Part shown: in pieces, positions 1 to 10,912 of the stretch
Position numbering within the stretch: the stretch's first letter is position 1
How the letters are laid out: each line of letters opens with the position of its first letter
Assembly (NCBI GenBank): GCA_943736015.1
Contig: OX031063.1
Span: 32,980,172-33,044,171 of the forward strand
DNA length: 64,000 bases
From: Tridacna crocea
Taxonomy: Eukaryota; Mollusca; Bivalvia; Cardiida; Cardiidae
Direction of reading: 5' to 3'
The notes under the pieces: generated by a model
What the model saw: only the letters and a program-made list of their open reading frames with translations
The model's database searches: none
What the model was told of the DNA's origin: nothing
Translations under genes and position numbers: made by a program

Positions 1-67
1 GAAAAGACAAGAGAGAATTGGGATATTTATCTTTACAAGAAAATCTTAGAATTTTCTAAGTGGAAAG

Positions 68-240
68 TATTTGCATATGACAATTACATGCGGCTAAAGT
101 AATGGAATATGTCTATGAAATGGAAGAAAATGTGATGGGAAAAGAAGAAAATGGTGGTAAGCGACATTTTCTCCTTTCGCTATAATGTTTTCAAAAGGCT
201 TCTTCGTTGCGGTTGTCAAAGCGTCTGATAATGTGGTATC
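68..240. repeat. Family A MITE, degenerate copy
   Basis: A worn copy of the most abundant repeat here. The segment carries the diagnostic central block (an A-rich GGGAAAAGAAGAAAATG half, then its inverted half ending ATAATGTTTTCAAAAGGCTTC). The TTAA ends are not preserved. Confidence 0.6.
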
Positions 241-412
241 ATATTGGGTTTTAAAAGAGAAATAAAAGAAAACCTTCTGACATCTGCCACATAACAGAAT
301 TTTTGTGGCAACTTAATTCTTTTCTCTTATCCGTTTCTCATTATTCTTTGTCATTCCAATACATATATGTATAATAAAAAACATCATTTTCTACATTTTC
401 CACAATGTTTTG

Positions 413-510
413 TCTAGCCATTTAGCTCAGTCAGCAGCATACAGTAGCATACAGGACTTGAGAATAGGGGTTGCTGGTTCAATAGCCGGATCGACCAATT
501 TTTTTTCTGA
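413..510 (+). mobile_element. tRNA-derived SINE head
   Basis: A box-like TTTAGCTCAGTCAGCAG near 421 and B box-like GGTTCAATAGCC near 476 are about 40 bp apart, the layout of an RNA polymerase III promoter inside a tRNA gene. No cloverleaf forms and the B box deviates from GGTTCRANNCC, so this is a SINE relic and not a tRNA gene. A close relative lies on the minus strand at 11625-11766, sharing the phrase AGGACTTGAGAA between the boxes. Confidence 0.6.
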
Positions 511-537
511 GGAGTGATGATAGCTAGTTGCTGCAAT

Positions 538-3500
538 ACAATAGGGTCTGTAAGTCTCGTCACGTGACAGCGAAAGTTCATCACTTCCGGGATCTACCGT
601 AAATTTATCGCCTTTTCATCACAGTATGTGGAGAGATACACGAAGCAATTTCGAATGATGAAGTAAGATTTAAAAAGTCCGAGCGATTTGAAAATTTCGG
701 TAGTCGATCAAAGAACGATGGGTGACTATGAATACGCCACAGTAAAGAAGAGATCATGTTCAGCGCAGGTAAACAGGTTGATGGTTCAACCTACTTTTGG
801 TTTCGTATTCAATAGAATCATGCTTTTTTGACAGAGTTAAATCAAAAAAGATGAATCATGTTTCTTTCACAAAACTACAGTTGTATTAAGGCATAAAATG
901 AAAGCAAAAGTACGACACAAGACGTTTTAAAGCAGATATTTATAGATCTATTTGTAATCCTTAATTTGCCAAGGGCGATCGTGCAGAAAGATCTACGTTG
1001 AGCCGCTGTTAATTTCAGCCTTAGGTAATATTCAAGTATTTTCAAGACAGCCACTCTAGTATTATGTCTTCAAATATCAAATATAAGAGAGTTCAAATTC
1101 AAGATCAGACTGCATGTTCATTGCAGCCTGATCTAGATCGACACTTTGCTGAAAGGTATGTAATTATCTTCTTGGCACAAGACAGAATCTTTGACTGATC
1201 CAAATTAAAAGGATTTGCAGATGACAATTAACGCCGTATAGAATAAAGATCTAGTACTCAAATGAAGGAAATTTATTTGAGAGAGTAGAAAATATTATTG
1301 GAAATGGAAAAAAAATGCTGGTTACCAGCATTTAATCCTTTTCCTACAATGTTTTCATAAGGCTTCCTCTGGGTCTTTAAAAATCAGGATTGTGTTGTAA
1401 AGGATTAATTGTGCTTAAAAAGCCAAGGGTCATTTAAGAAAAATGCAATATGCTTGTTTCACTATGCACACTGAATATTACGGTTGTGCATAGTAGTTTG
1501 GAAAGATACCCATGACCAGTTGCACTTGCTGGCACATGAATGAAATGTTTAACCCTTTCTGTACAGAAAACAGTTTATGAAAACAATGTGGAAATAGGAG
1601 AAAATGCTGGTAACCAGACCAGCATGTCTTCCTTTTCTTAGGGTATTATTAACCCTTCCAAAAATTAATATCAACTTTTTTAGCCACTCTTACATTTTTG
1701 TCTGCTAGTGCTTTCGATTTGTACAAGTCATTTACCCTAGTGCTTTCAAGGAAGAAGCCTTTTGGTAACATTGTGGGTAAAGGAGAAAATGCTGGTAACC
1801 ATCATTTCCTCCCTTTTCCACAATGTTTTCTACTCATTCAAAGACAAATTCCATTCTTCCAGCCCCATTTAAATTGTTGTTTCCCAATGTTTTCAATTGG
1901 ACAAGTCTTGGATCTGTCCTGTGATAAAGAATTAAGCAATTTTTGCTCTAGTGAGCTAAAAACTTGTATTAAGAAATACTATACATGTATTTACAAACAT
2001 CTCTTCCTAATATACTTTCAGAGCTTTCTCCTGCTAGAAGAATGACACTACAAAGGAACCATGATTCCAAGACAACTGCACCTTACAGGGACCACATGTT
2101 ATGCAATGGTGTTCTCATATATGTATAATTGGACATGCAGTCATTTAAACATTTGATTAAAGAAAAATAGTGCTGTATACTATTAATATTCTATGTTTAC
2201 CATCTTTGCACGGCAAAGAAGTTCATGCAAATATTTACCGGTACTGCTCAATAGTTATAAGGGTATTAAAATCCTAACCCAGAAATGACACTAAATTAAA
2301 ACAGCATTGCAGTAGACTGCTTTTGAAAATATTGTGACCAAATATGTTGCTCACAGTCAGCAATATTTATTTGCCACAATGTTTTCATCTCATTCTTTCA
2401 ATTATTTTTCTCCATTTGCCTCAGATTTTATCTAGTGTTAAAAGTCAAGTTAGATTTCAAGACTTTGTTAAATAAAGGAAAAGCAATATTCTTGTTTATG
2501 TTTAGAACAAAATCCTTAATGCTCCTTGAAGAGTGAAAGCAATATACATGTAGTAAAATTCAGTCATTGACATTGTGTGGAAAAAGAAATTTCGTTACAT
2601 ACAAGTCTTATTAGCTGCACAAAATTAATAGTCCTTTGAAAACATTGTGAGAAATGGCAAATTAATAAACAATTTCACATTTTTTAACAATCTTTTTTTC
2701 TGAAGCAGAAATTTGCTTCATCAAAGGGACCCAAATAACATGAGAATAATGCAAAAGTGTTTTGTTACTACAAATGAAATAAAGATAAATATCTACAAAA
2801 CTTTTAACACTTCTCATGTTTATTTTGTTTAATTTTTACCAACTGATAAAACTCTGGACTTCTTCAAATTCAAAGTATTTGCAGATAACCGATTGATTTT
2901 GACTCACATTTTACAATTTACCTATTAAAGGGTAGAAAACATTGTGTGGAAAGGAGAAATTGTTAGTTGTCTTTTCACACAGTGTTTCCTAAAGTATTTT
3001 TCTGCAGGGTTCTTAAAACTCAAGAATTTTGTGGTAAAGACTTGCAAGTCATCAAATATATTAGAATTGCTTCTGAAACACATTTGCAACATGAAACTTC
3101 AGAAGCATGCTTGTGAATGAAAAAAAAATTAATCAAGGAGTAGAGCTTGAGTATTCGTTAAATCATGTCAAAATCAGATATTACTTATTTTGACCAATTT
3201 GTCCTTAGGTCAAAATGTTTTCAAAATTAGTCTGCTGCAAGACACAAACAGTTATTTACAGGAGATAGCCCACTGACCCCTTTATCTGCTGGTATAAAAT
3301 CACTGGGCTATCTCTGGTCCAGCAACACTTGCTAAGCGGAATTAAACAAGGGCTGTGTATGAAGAGATGCAACCATTTTAACCTTTTACCATCTAACAAA
3401 ATTTTCATCATGTCTATTTTGAAAGCAAATTTGGAGGATGAACAATTGTAGCCTAAATGATTAGGTTTATGTCTGAAAGCTGATGACCAGTTTTTTTGTC

Positions 3501-5026
3501 CTCTTCCTTCAGTGTTTTCAAAAGCCCTCTTCTTCAGGGTAATTAGGAACAAAATTGTTTGGTAAAGGGTTAACTCACAGAACAAAATTTCGACTGGTTC
3601 AAGTTGAGAGGATTAGCATGCGATATGTAGCTGAACTGTTGAAATTTGTCTTTGAATGGGTACAAAACACCGTAGAAAAAATGGTTTCCAACATTTTCTC
3701 TTTTTCTCACAATTATTGTCTTGGTTTCTCTCCCCCTAGCTGTTTTGACACAAGCTTTTTTGATAAAGAGCCAACAAGATGCCTATTCTTCTAAGTAGAG
3801 GAAAATGCCCTGCAAATCATATCTTGTGGTAGATCTAGATCTTGTTGCATGTGCTGTCATTTGGACTGTCATGAACTAATCTTGTGCTTTAGTGGTTTGG
3901 CATTTCCATTGAGTCTAAAATAGGTGATGTTTCATGTGGCACTGTACAGGTGTTTTGGACAGTTATTGAGATTTTTAAGATATCATGGCCTATCTGCCAT
4001 CCTGCAGAAAAAAAACAGGATAAAGCAATGTAGGCCTATTCAAAAAGACTTTCTGCAGAATGTTTCATCATTAGAAACATTACACTTGTAAAGGCTACAT
4101 CAAAATGGGCAAGCATAAGTACTGATTCTGAGTATTCAAATAGTCTACAATTCTTTGTTATGGCCCTCAAAGTACCTTTGACCACTATAGTTGCTTTAGT
4201 GAGATCAATGTACATCATGACTAGACTGTACAAAGTCTGCAGTCTGATCTCTGATTTACATTGATCGCTTTACTAAGACAGTCCAGACAAGGGCAATTTC
4301 AACATTATTCTCACGATCTTATTTATAGAATGAAACGCATCTTTGATTTATTCCGTGCTCTTTAAAGGGTTAAGCCTATATACACCTAGTTTCTAAAAAT
4401 GATGAATTTACCTGAAAATAATTCAACAAAAGATGCAAAAATAGGTTTTGAAGCCAATAATTCACGACCAGTTAAGAATGGGTGTCTAAGGCAATTCAAT
4501 GAATAAAATGAGGCCGAATAATTCCAACTGTCATTATCGGCAACATTCAATATGGTGCAAAGGAGACTTCGGTGCGAAACTGCACTGGTGCGAAACATAT
4601 CACCGCAATATGTTTCTAAACGCCCCTGAAGACGCGATCCGAGTGCATTTCTAGAATGAAATGCTTAAAAATATTATTTTATTGCCATAACTAGGTTAGT
4701 TTGACCTTTTTAGATTAGAAATCGATCGAGTACATGTCCATTGCATCGATGTACGAAAACTGGGTTACGGATTTTCGCTGATTTCCACGGCCTGTATTTA
4801 AATCACAAAATTATTGCTAAGCATTATTTTAACCTTTACCAACATCTTTCATCTCCAGTCTTTCCTCTCCAGATCCATTTTTGAGAATTTGAAGAATATA
4901 CACATCGGTGTAGCGTCACGAATGTCGGTACATGCATAAGCAAAATAGTGGAAAATATCTCAATATGGCGACCTGTGATCCCGGAAGTGCATTTCATCTA
5001 AATGAGACTTACAGACCCTATTCATT
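538..5026. mobile_element. Candidate TA-flanked terminal-inverted-repeat transposon
   Basis: The left boundary reads TA then GGGTCTGTAAGTCTC; the right boundary is the exact inverse, GAGACTTACAGACCC then TA. Slightly inside each end a second 13-bp block, CACTTCCGGGATC, is repeated in inverted orientation. That is what a DNA transposon with a TA target duplication would look like. The interior is about 4.5 kb, riddled with family A copies, and holds a possible THAP-type first exon just inside the left end. No complete transposase was found, so any element would be eroded or internally deleted. Alternatively, two copies of a short promoter-like repeat lie in opposite orientation by chance. Confidence 0.4.
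718..768 (+). CDS. Possible first coding exon of a THAP-domain protein
   Basis: An ATG opens 17 codons, MGDYEYATVKKRSCSAQ, ending exactly at a good splice donor (CAG, then GTAAAC). The phrase RSCSAQ before a splice site resembles the start of the THAP zinc finger, where the first zinc-binding Cys sits in a [QR]xCSAxGC context. THAP fingers occur in host DNA-binding proteins and in transposases (P element, Kolobok, ISL2EU types). The exon lies inside the left end of the candidate TIR element, which would suit a transposase. I found no following exon supplying the rest of the C2CH finger. The match is short and could be chance. Confidence 0.25.
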
Positions 5027-5262
5027 CTTCTCTCATCATATACCAATGTTTTAATGATGGTTATGTGGGAAAGTGGCCAGAGACTTGGAAAGAGCATTCT
5101 TTGGATTTCTGGTAAAAGAAACCGGCCAACGCAATATAAATGGAATAATGTTGAAAACAGTGTTAAACATCTTACAATCGATCATTTAACCCATGTCTTC
5201 AAACCTTTCAAGGAAAAATCCATCAGCTGGCATTTCGACTCTTAATACTTTTTTGTGACAGA
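769..5262. other. Repeat-filled intronic stretch of the minus-strand gene; no gene supported
   Basis: Holds family A copies or halves at about 1198-1405, 1551-1640, 1735-1945, 2860-3050 and 3460-3830, each recognised by the inverted pair ATTGTGGGAAAAGGAGAAAATGC / GCATTTTCTCCTTTTCCCACAAT or a worn form of it. The open frames here lie on these repeats or have no recognisable content. The next exon of the minus-strand gene was not found, so it probably lies left of the window. Confidence 0.5.
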
Positions 5263-5385
5263 AAACATAGTTGGAAAAGGACACAATGCTGGTTACCAGT
5301 ATTTTCTCCTTTTCCAACAATGATTTCAAAAGGCTTCTTTCCCACTGTCATTTTGAAAGTTGGCATTGTGCAATAAAGGGGTAAC
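5263..5385. repeat. Family A MITE, half copy
   Basis: Contains ACACAATGCTGGTTACCAGT and the inverted CTCCTTTTCCAACAATG block, ending in a worn TGTGCAATAAAGGGGTAAC. It ends about 10 bp from the splice donor of the 5395-5582 exon, so the repeat reaches the exon border. Confidence 0.7.
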
Positions 5386-5394
5386 ATAACTTAC

Positions 5395-5582
5395 CAGATT
5401 AAAGAAGCCAACCATGGGCTTTGGTTCATCTTTCTTTTTGTCATCGGACTTGCTCGAGTCACTTCCATCTCCATCTTTCTGATATTTCCCTGCCTTCATC
5501 GGTGTGCCACCATTATCAGTATATGCATTGTTGTTTTTACTAGCACCTATGTCTAGATGAGCATCGTCTGGTTTGACTTGAC
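5395..5582 (-). CDS. Exon of an ABCB (P-glycoprotein-like) transporter, N-terminal region
   Basis: On the minus strand a strong acceptor (TATTTTATCAG) opens 188 nt: two bases completing a split Gly codon, then 62 codons, closing at a consensus donor (CTG, then GTAAGT). The peptide runs QVKPDDAHLDIG, a Gly/Asn stretch, a long Lys/Asp/Ser acidic-basic linker (DSSKSDDKKKDEPK) and PMVGFFNL. A charged cytosolic tail ending in KPxVGFFxL just before the first membrane span is typical of ABCB1-type full transporters, which export hydrophobic compounds across the plasma membrane. The first membrane helix and ATPase motifs would be in exons left of the window, so the family call rests on this short motif. 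Exon status is well supported; identity is moderate. Another membrane protein with a charged loop is the main alternative. Confidence 0.55.
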
Positions 5583-5870
5583 CTGATAAAATAGAGTATA
5601 AAATTAATGGACTCTTTACATATATTTTTACTGAGAAAACTTTGAACTTGTCAATTTGCAAGCAGTAGCAGAAAACAAATTACAAGCAGCTAAATGAGTG
5701 ACTTCTGTCTTTGATAGGGAAGAAAACATTGGTGGAGTAGTAGACAAGAGGCCCAAGATGGCCATGGATTTTTTAGATGACCATAGCCTTTTTTTTTTTG
5801 AGGTATTGAAGCATTGGTACCAAAATTATTATTTTGCCAAGCAATTTTCAAAAGGTCACCTGTAAAAGTC

Positions 5871-6450
5871 ATTTCAAAATCTGACCATCACTTTCAGACA
5901 AGAAGAATTTCTTAATTTCCATATAGTGCAAGTAGCCCCCATTCACCAGAGCCATGTTTCTTGACGGATTAAAATTTCGGGAACATTTTTTGAAAGGGTC
6001 ACCCAAAGAAAATCCAAAGAAAATCATTTCAGAATCTGTCCAGCTGTTTCAGGGTATAAGAATTTTTAAGAATTTCTTCATTTCTGTACTGTGCAAGTAG
6101 CCCCATTTTACCAGAGCCATGTTTCTCGACAGATCAAAATTTCACGATAAAGTTTTGAAAAGGGCCACCCAAGGAACATCTGTGAAATTAATTTAAAATC
6201 TGGCCAGCGGTTTCAGAGTAGAAGATTTTTAAAGAATTTCTTAGGAAATTCCATCTGGTTGCCATGGCAACCAGACTGTTTGATGGAATCCAATTCTGTG
6301 AATAGTTTTTGAAAAGGACTTCCTAAGGAACATTCCAGATTGGTCCAGGGGTTTAGGAGTTGATGTTTAAAGAATTGTTGACAACGCACGACGGACACCG
6401 GGTGATCCTTAAAGCTCCCCTTGGGCATGTTGTGCTCTGGTGAGCTAAAA
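5871..6450. repeat. Three diverged direct repeats, about 155-165 bp each, with conserved tail
   Basis: Units start near 5871, 6025 and 6190 with ATTT(C/A)A(A/G)AATCTG(A/T/G)CCA. The first two share AGTGCAAGTAGCCCC or its near-copy, then ACCAGAGCCATGTTTCT. Unit 3 replaces that stretch with a small palindrome, TCTGGTTGCCATGGCAACCAGA. The tail (6375-6450), with CGCACGACGGACACCGGGTG and GTGCTCTGGTGAGCTAAAAA, resembles a dispersed element I recall from several mollusc genomes. The unit is probably the end of a retroelement, not a gene. Confidence 0.6.
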
Positions 6451-6544
6451 AATAGCCAGATGGATTCCTGAACCATTATCAAAATATTGTTTAGATCAGA
6501 GAAAAGTATGAATCCTGAGACAAAAGCGACAAAAAAGTTACTGA

Positions 6545-6860
6545 GAATTTCAAATTTGTTTTGTGAATGGTAGAAAACATGTGGGGAAAGGAGAAAATAC
6601 TGGTTACCAGCATTTTCTCCTTTTCCTACAATGTTTTCAAAAGGCTTCTTTTTCATGGCCATCAAAAGTAGGGATTGTGTGGTAATGGGTTTTAAAACAT
6701 TGTCAGAAAAGGAGAAAAGGCTGGTAAGCAACATTTTCTCCATTTTCTACAATGTTTTGTACCGTATCAGGGACAGAAAGTGTCATCTTAGCAATATCAA
6801 ATTTTTCGTATGCAAATGCTTTAAACTTAGAGATAAAAAAATAATCGCCAATTGTTCTCA
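6545..6860. repeat. Two overlapping family A copies
   Basis: The first has the full hairpin (AAAGGAGAAAATACTGGTTA and its inverse) and ends GGGATTGTGTGGTAATGGGTT. A second hairpin begins directly after it near 6690 and ends around 6860. The plus- and minus-strand frames here run along the repeat. Confidence 0.75.
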
Positions 6861-7318
6861 GATAGGTGGCTTGGAATAATAACAATTAACATAGCACTTG
6901 TTTCGAAATCATGACCTGCTGATTATCTGAGACCAGCACTTTTTGCAGATGCATAGATCAACATAGGCGAAGCCAGGATTGAAATATTTATACGCAGTGA
7001 GTAACAAAGTGCCGATCAGAAGTGGGGAAGGGGTGTCAGTTATTGTAATGCATGGAGAAATTCCCTAGTCATCAGTGCACGAGTTTATCCCTTCTATTTC
7101 TTCAATTTAGATTGAAAAGGCATGCGGATCATAAGAAAAAAAATAAAACATTGAAATAAGATACTGCGATTTTTACCTTTGGTCGCGGAATTTGTTACGC
7201 ATGTGCATATTGTGCGTAGAGTATGGTACGCCCTTGGATCAAGATCAATCTACACAATCCATACAGTCTGATCTTTGTTCTTCACCCTCAGCCTATACAG
7301 CAATAAAAAGGGCAGATT

Positions 7319-7349
7319 TTTTTTTTTTTGGGGGGGGGTGGGGGGGGAG
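7319..7349. repeat. Poly-T / poly-G tract
   Basis: A run of T followed by two long G runs separated by a single T. Homopolymer tracts like this often collapse in assembly. Confidence 0.9.
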
Positions 7350-7479
7350 GCCCTGAAATAATTACCCTCATCACACTAACAATTGCGGTGTTAAACCACA
7401 AGCAACAGTGTTGATTGACTAATTACTAGGATAAAAATTAACTGTTCAATTAACTGTATACAACATGACAAAAATGTAG

Positions 7480-7658
7480 GCTCGTCCAAATTGAAAGCAT
7501 CATTTTTGCAACTGAAATGTTACTCAAATCAGGAAAGCATGTCTTAGGTAGGGTAAAAACATTGTGGGAAAGGAAAAAATTTTCTTCTTTACCATTAATA
7601 TTTTCAAAAAGCTTTTCCCCGTGTCATTAAAAGTTAGCATTGTGTAGTCATTGTTTAA
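7480..7658. repeat. Family A MITE, worn copy
   Basis: Left part has GTCCAAATTGAAAGCAT and GGTAAAAACATTGTGGGAAA; right part ends TTAGCATTGTGTAGTCATTGTTTAA. It abuts the next copy and shares its TTAA. Confidence 0.7.
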
Positions 7659-7880
7659 CCCTTTACCACACAATCCCGACTTTTAACGACCCTGAAAAAG
7701 AAGCCTTTTGAAAACATTGTGGGAAAAGGAAAAAATGCTGGTAACAAGCATTTTCTCTTTTTGCCACAATGTTTTCTTTCCTTCCCAATAAAAATTTTAA
7801 TTCTTTAGTCACATTCATTTTGTTGCTGCAAAAGCTTTCAATTTTGACAAGTCTAAAATTGTCTCTTGGTAAAAAGTTAA
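7655..7880. mobile_element. Family A MITE, full length with TTAA ends
   Basis: Begins TTAACCCTTTACCACACAAT and ends GGTAAAAAGTTAA, 226 bp including both TTAA. The middle is a hairpin around AAATGCTGGTAACAAGCATTT. Three other copies (37065, 45186, 52784) have exactly the same length. TTAA borders plus CCC at the outer ends fit a piggyBac-type non-autonomous element. Confidence 0.8.
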
Positions 7881-8106
7881 TGTATACCAGATATATCCAA
7901 TTTTTTTCCAAAAACTTACAAAATTATTTCAGTGAGTTTCACATACCCAATACAGCACAGCAACTTTGTCATGTATATTTATTCTCAAGCAGAGAGAATA
8001 TACCAACATTTTTAAAAACAGACTGACCCTAGACCTCCCTCGCTGGTCATGTTTAGTTTAATTTAAACATACTTATCTTAGATCGATTGAGAAACAAGTT
8101 CTTACA

Positions 8107-8265
8107 ACTTATACTAATCTCTCTTGATTCTGCTTCCTGGGAACTACACCAGTACTTGCACCGAATGTGTGGACCAATGAAAAATCCCAAAGTTGACACC
8201 TGCTCCCAGGAATTGAACTCGGAACCATTAGGTAATGAGGCCGACGCTCTACCTCATGACCATGG
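8107..8265 (-). mobile_element. tRNA-derived SINE, minus strand
   Basis: Read on the minus strand: A box-like TCATGAGGTAGAGCG (8245-8259), B box GAGTTCAATTCC (8209-8220), then a body that includes TGTCAACTTTGGGATTTTT. The body recurs on the plus strand at 31479-31565 over about 85 bp with few mismatches. The A box is followed by a tRNA-like loop, but the tail is unrelated to any tRNA. Confidence 0.75.
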
Positions 8266-8520
8266 ACACCACATGACCGCTGGTCATGTTACAACTGCAA
8301 CCAGCAAATCTGACCAGTGGGAGGGTACCATAATCATTAAGGTTTTCTTGCGTCATTAATTTCCAGAAATTATCATTTTGAAAAAAAAGGTGATGGCCAA
8401 AAGATGAACATTTTTAGGGACTAAGCCTGTCAAAAACAACACAGGTAAATCTTCAAATTTAGATCCTCTTTATAGAATCTGTGTACAAGTCCAAACTTTT
8501 GTCATGGAGTAGAGATTTAC

Positions 8521-8564
8521 CTGCATAATTTGGATGGTTTTCAATGAAGTACATGAGCAAAGCT
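8521..8564 (-). CDS. Short exon with the start codon of the ABCB-like gene
   Basis: Minus strand: a pyrimidine-rich acceptor (CCTCCTTTTACCAG) and donor (GCAG, then GTAAAT) bound 44 nt. ATG at 8554-8552 opens MYFIENHPNYA and leaves one base, which joins the 5395-5582 exon in frame to give Ala-Gly-Gln-Val. If the upstream exon is the one ending at 10437 (last bases TG), the splice forms TGA in frame nine bases before this ATG, which supports this start. The tail before PMVGFFNL would then be about 68 residues. Coding between 8521 and 8554 only. Support is splice-site and phase logic, not homology. Confidence 0.5.
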
Positions 8565-8579
8565 CTGGTAAAAGGAGGC

Positions 8580-9055
8580 TCAACTCATTACCGAACGAAA
8601 ACATATTAGGCTTGTACAAATCCAAAGCATTTGCAGATGACAATACAATAATTTGGAATTTGTTTCATGAAGAGTAGAAAACATTTTGGGAAACCAGCAT
8701 TTTCTCCTTTTTCCACAATGTTTTTTAAGGGCTTCATTCTCGGTGTCTTCATAAGTAGGGATTGTGTGGTAATGGGTCAATGTATCTCTGTGATGCAATA
8801 CAAAAAGCATGTCTTCACATAAATATTTAACTCTTTTAACACACGACAAAATTTTGGATTGTTCCAAATTGAAAGCCTTTGCAGATCACAAAAAAGAAAT
8901 GTGACTCAAATACTGAAATTTGTTTAGAAAACACAGAAAACAATGTGGGAGGAGAAAATGCTGGTTTCAAGCATTTTCTCCTTTTCCCACAATGTTTTCA
9001 AAATGCTTCTTTCTCAAGGTACGTTAAAAGTTGGGATTATGTGGTAAAGAGTTAA
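8580..9055. mobile_element. Two family A MITEs
   Basis: The first (about 8580-8780) lacks part of the hairpin. The second (8827-9055) is complete, TTAACTCTTTTAACACACGA to GTGGTAAAGAGTTAA, with a near-perfect stem on either side of AAATGCTGGTTTCAAGCATTT. The half copy at about 9260-9355 is the same family. Confidence 0.75.
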
Positions 9056-9469
9056 ATCTATAAAATGCATTTTGTCCAAAAACAGACTGAATCAGGAGGT
9101 AGACTGGTCTTTCTGCATGTAAAAAATTGACTAAAAGATTTCCACCCATGTCAGCCTGCATGGATTGAGCAAACTGACATTGGTTGATACTTTTAGCAGA
9201 TGTAAAGCCCTCTTTTCACCAAGCATGGCTCATATCTACCCTGCTGGCCACAAATGGAAACAAATTTCAATTTTGAGCTATGTTTATTTTTTTGTCTGCA
9301 AGCGCTTTCAATTTGGACCGGTCTAAAATTTAGTCATTTGGTAAAGAATAAAAGCAGAGAGGGTTGTCATGCACATGGTACACACTTACAACTGTTCTGC
9401 TCCAAAAAGTTTGTACCTGGTTACAGGCTGACCTCCATTCAACACAAAAAAGGCCCACAATAAGACAGT

Positions 9470-10436
9470 AACATGTCAGATTTGCACTATCTGCATTTTT
9501 GGTTTTAGTGCTGATTGTTTCTAGACCACCACAGTCCTATCACATGTATTGTGTAATCAGTAGAAAAATAGGTCCTTCATCTCTTTACTTAAAAATTCTT
9601 CAAGGCAATGCAACAGCAAATTAATGCATTTTATTAAATGGATTACAAATAAATAAAGAAAAAGAGCAACAGGCTTTAGTAAGTATAAGTCCATTTATAT
9701 TGTATTTATACAGGGAGGAGACGGCAAAGTTTTAAACCTTTGCCCTGACAGTGAAAGGAAAGACTTTCAAATGTCTGCAGAAGACACCTTTTGAAATGTT
9801 ATGAACAAAAGGGGTGCATAAAATAAAAAATTCAAGAAAGATTTAACTCCCATATCATCTTTCAAAACTTCTGTTGCTTTTGTGGCCTCTGTAGATGACA
9901 AGATCAAGCTAGACAAAATTTAGGGTCTGATCTTTGATCTTAATCTACTTTAACAGCTTTGATGATACATTTTATAACAAAAAAACCCCATCTTGAAATT
10001 GTTTTGGACATATTTCCTGACTCTACTGATGTAATAGTCCTGTTGGCTTTCAAATGATCCATGTTCATAATAAATAGTTGACAATAGTATGTGGAAACGT
10101 GCAGTATGCAACCAATCATTATCAGAAACATTTGCTTAAAATTCATCTGCTCGATATTTAGGAAAAATAATGTTATAGACTTCCAAATATTTAGGAAAAC
10201 TAGTAGTTTAAGAGTAGAAATAAATTAATTTTGAAAATAATTTATAGGGTCAGGCCTATTTAGGTGACCGAATACATTTAAACGGACTTTCCGCATGTAA
10301 AATCATGTTTTGAAAACGATTTATAGTTAACCGGTATGCCTTTATAGAACCCGTTTTTCTGCGCTTCTAGCAGACGATGGTAATAGCAACAAATGGTATG
10401 ACATCATGAGCCTCAGTTTTGATAAAGTAGACTTAC
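9470..10436. other. Intron stretch with no recognised feature
   Basis: AT-rich sequence without repeats from the families named here. The frame at 9940-10146 (minus) has no recognisable content. It falls between the proposed non-coding exon 1 and exon 2 of the minus-strand gene. Confidence 0.4.
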
Positions 10437-10860
10437 CAGAAAAATATAGTGGCCCCTACTAAAACTAGGCCTATAGCGAGACTGTGTCGATCAATTTCAT
10501 TCTTTCATGACGTCTAAATGGCTTTTTTTCAAAACAGAGGAATGTTCTTTTACAGTAACAAGTCATGCTTATCATTGTCACTTTCATGGGGGAAAATAAC
10601 AATGTATGATAAAGACGGAAACGGGAATGAGACTTAATGAAGACAGGACCGCCTATGTCTCTGACTCAAAGATGGACGTTGGGTCACTGCCTTTCGATTC
10701 ATTTTAACAAAAAATCTACATCAAAAACTATGAAATAAACCTGGTAAGTTATGTATAACTACAAAATTTCAAATAATCCATACCTTGAATAAACTTATTC
10801 AATTCCTAAAAGATGAAAAAAACAAATTTTCCACAGCGAAAAGCAGGGTCGCCATTTCCA
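10437..10860 (-). other. Probable 5' non-coding exon of the ABCB-like gene (5' limit uncertain)
   Basis: A consensus donor on the minus strand (TTTTTCTG, then GTAAGTC) ends the exon at 10437. Every frame upstream of the donor that could join exon 2 meets a stop, so the exon is best read as 5' UTR. One reading would give a hydrophobic stretch (SLAIGLVLVGATIFF), but it has a stop before it, no start codon, and makes TGA at the junction. The upper limit is set by the promoter-like motifs and is a guess. Confidence 0.35.
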
Positions 10861-10912
10861 AAAATGGAGACTGCAGCCGAGAGGAAGCTCCTTGAGCTCT
10901 GATTGGATAATA
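10840..10912 (-). promoter_or_regulatory. Candidate promoter of the minus-strand gene
   Basis: On the minus strand a CCAAT box (TATCCAATCAG, near 10900) lies about 50 bp upstream of AAATGGCGACC, a YY1-like element often found at TATA-less start sites. Position and orientation suit the first exon. No TATA box. Motif evidence only. Confidence 0.3.

Noticed and set aside
6213..6743. 176-codon minus-strand open frame
   Set aside because: It reads through the 155-165 bp direct repeats and a family A hairpin; no recognisable domain.
10437..10500. Hydrophobic helix SLAIGLVLVGATIFF before a consensus donor on the minus strand
   Set aside because: An in-frame stop lies just upstream, there is no start codon, and joining to the next exon makes a stop; read as 5' UTR.
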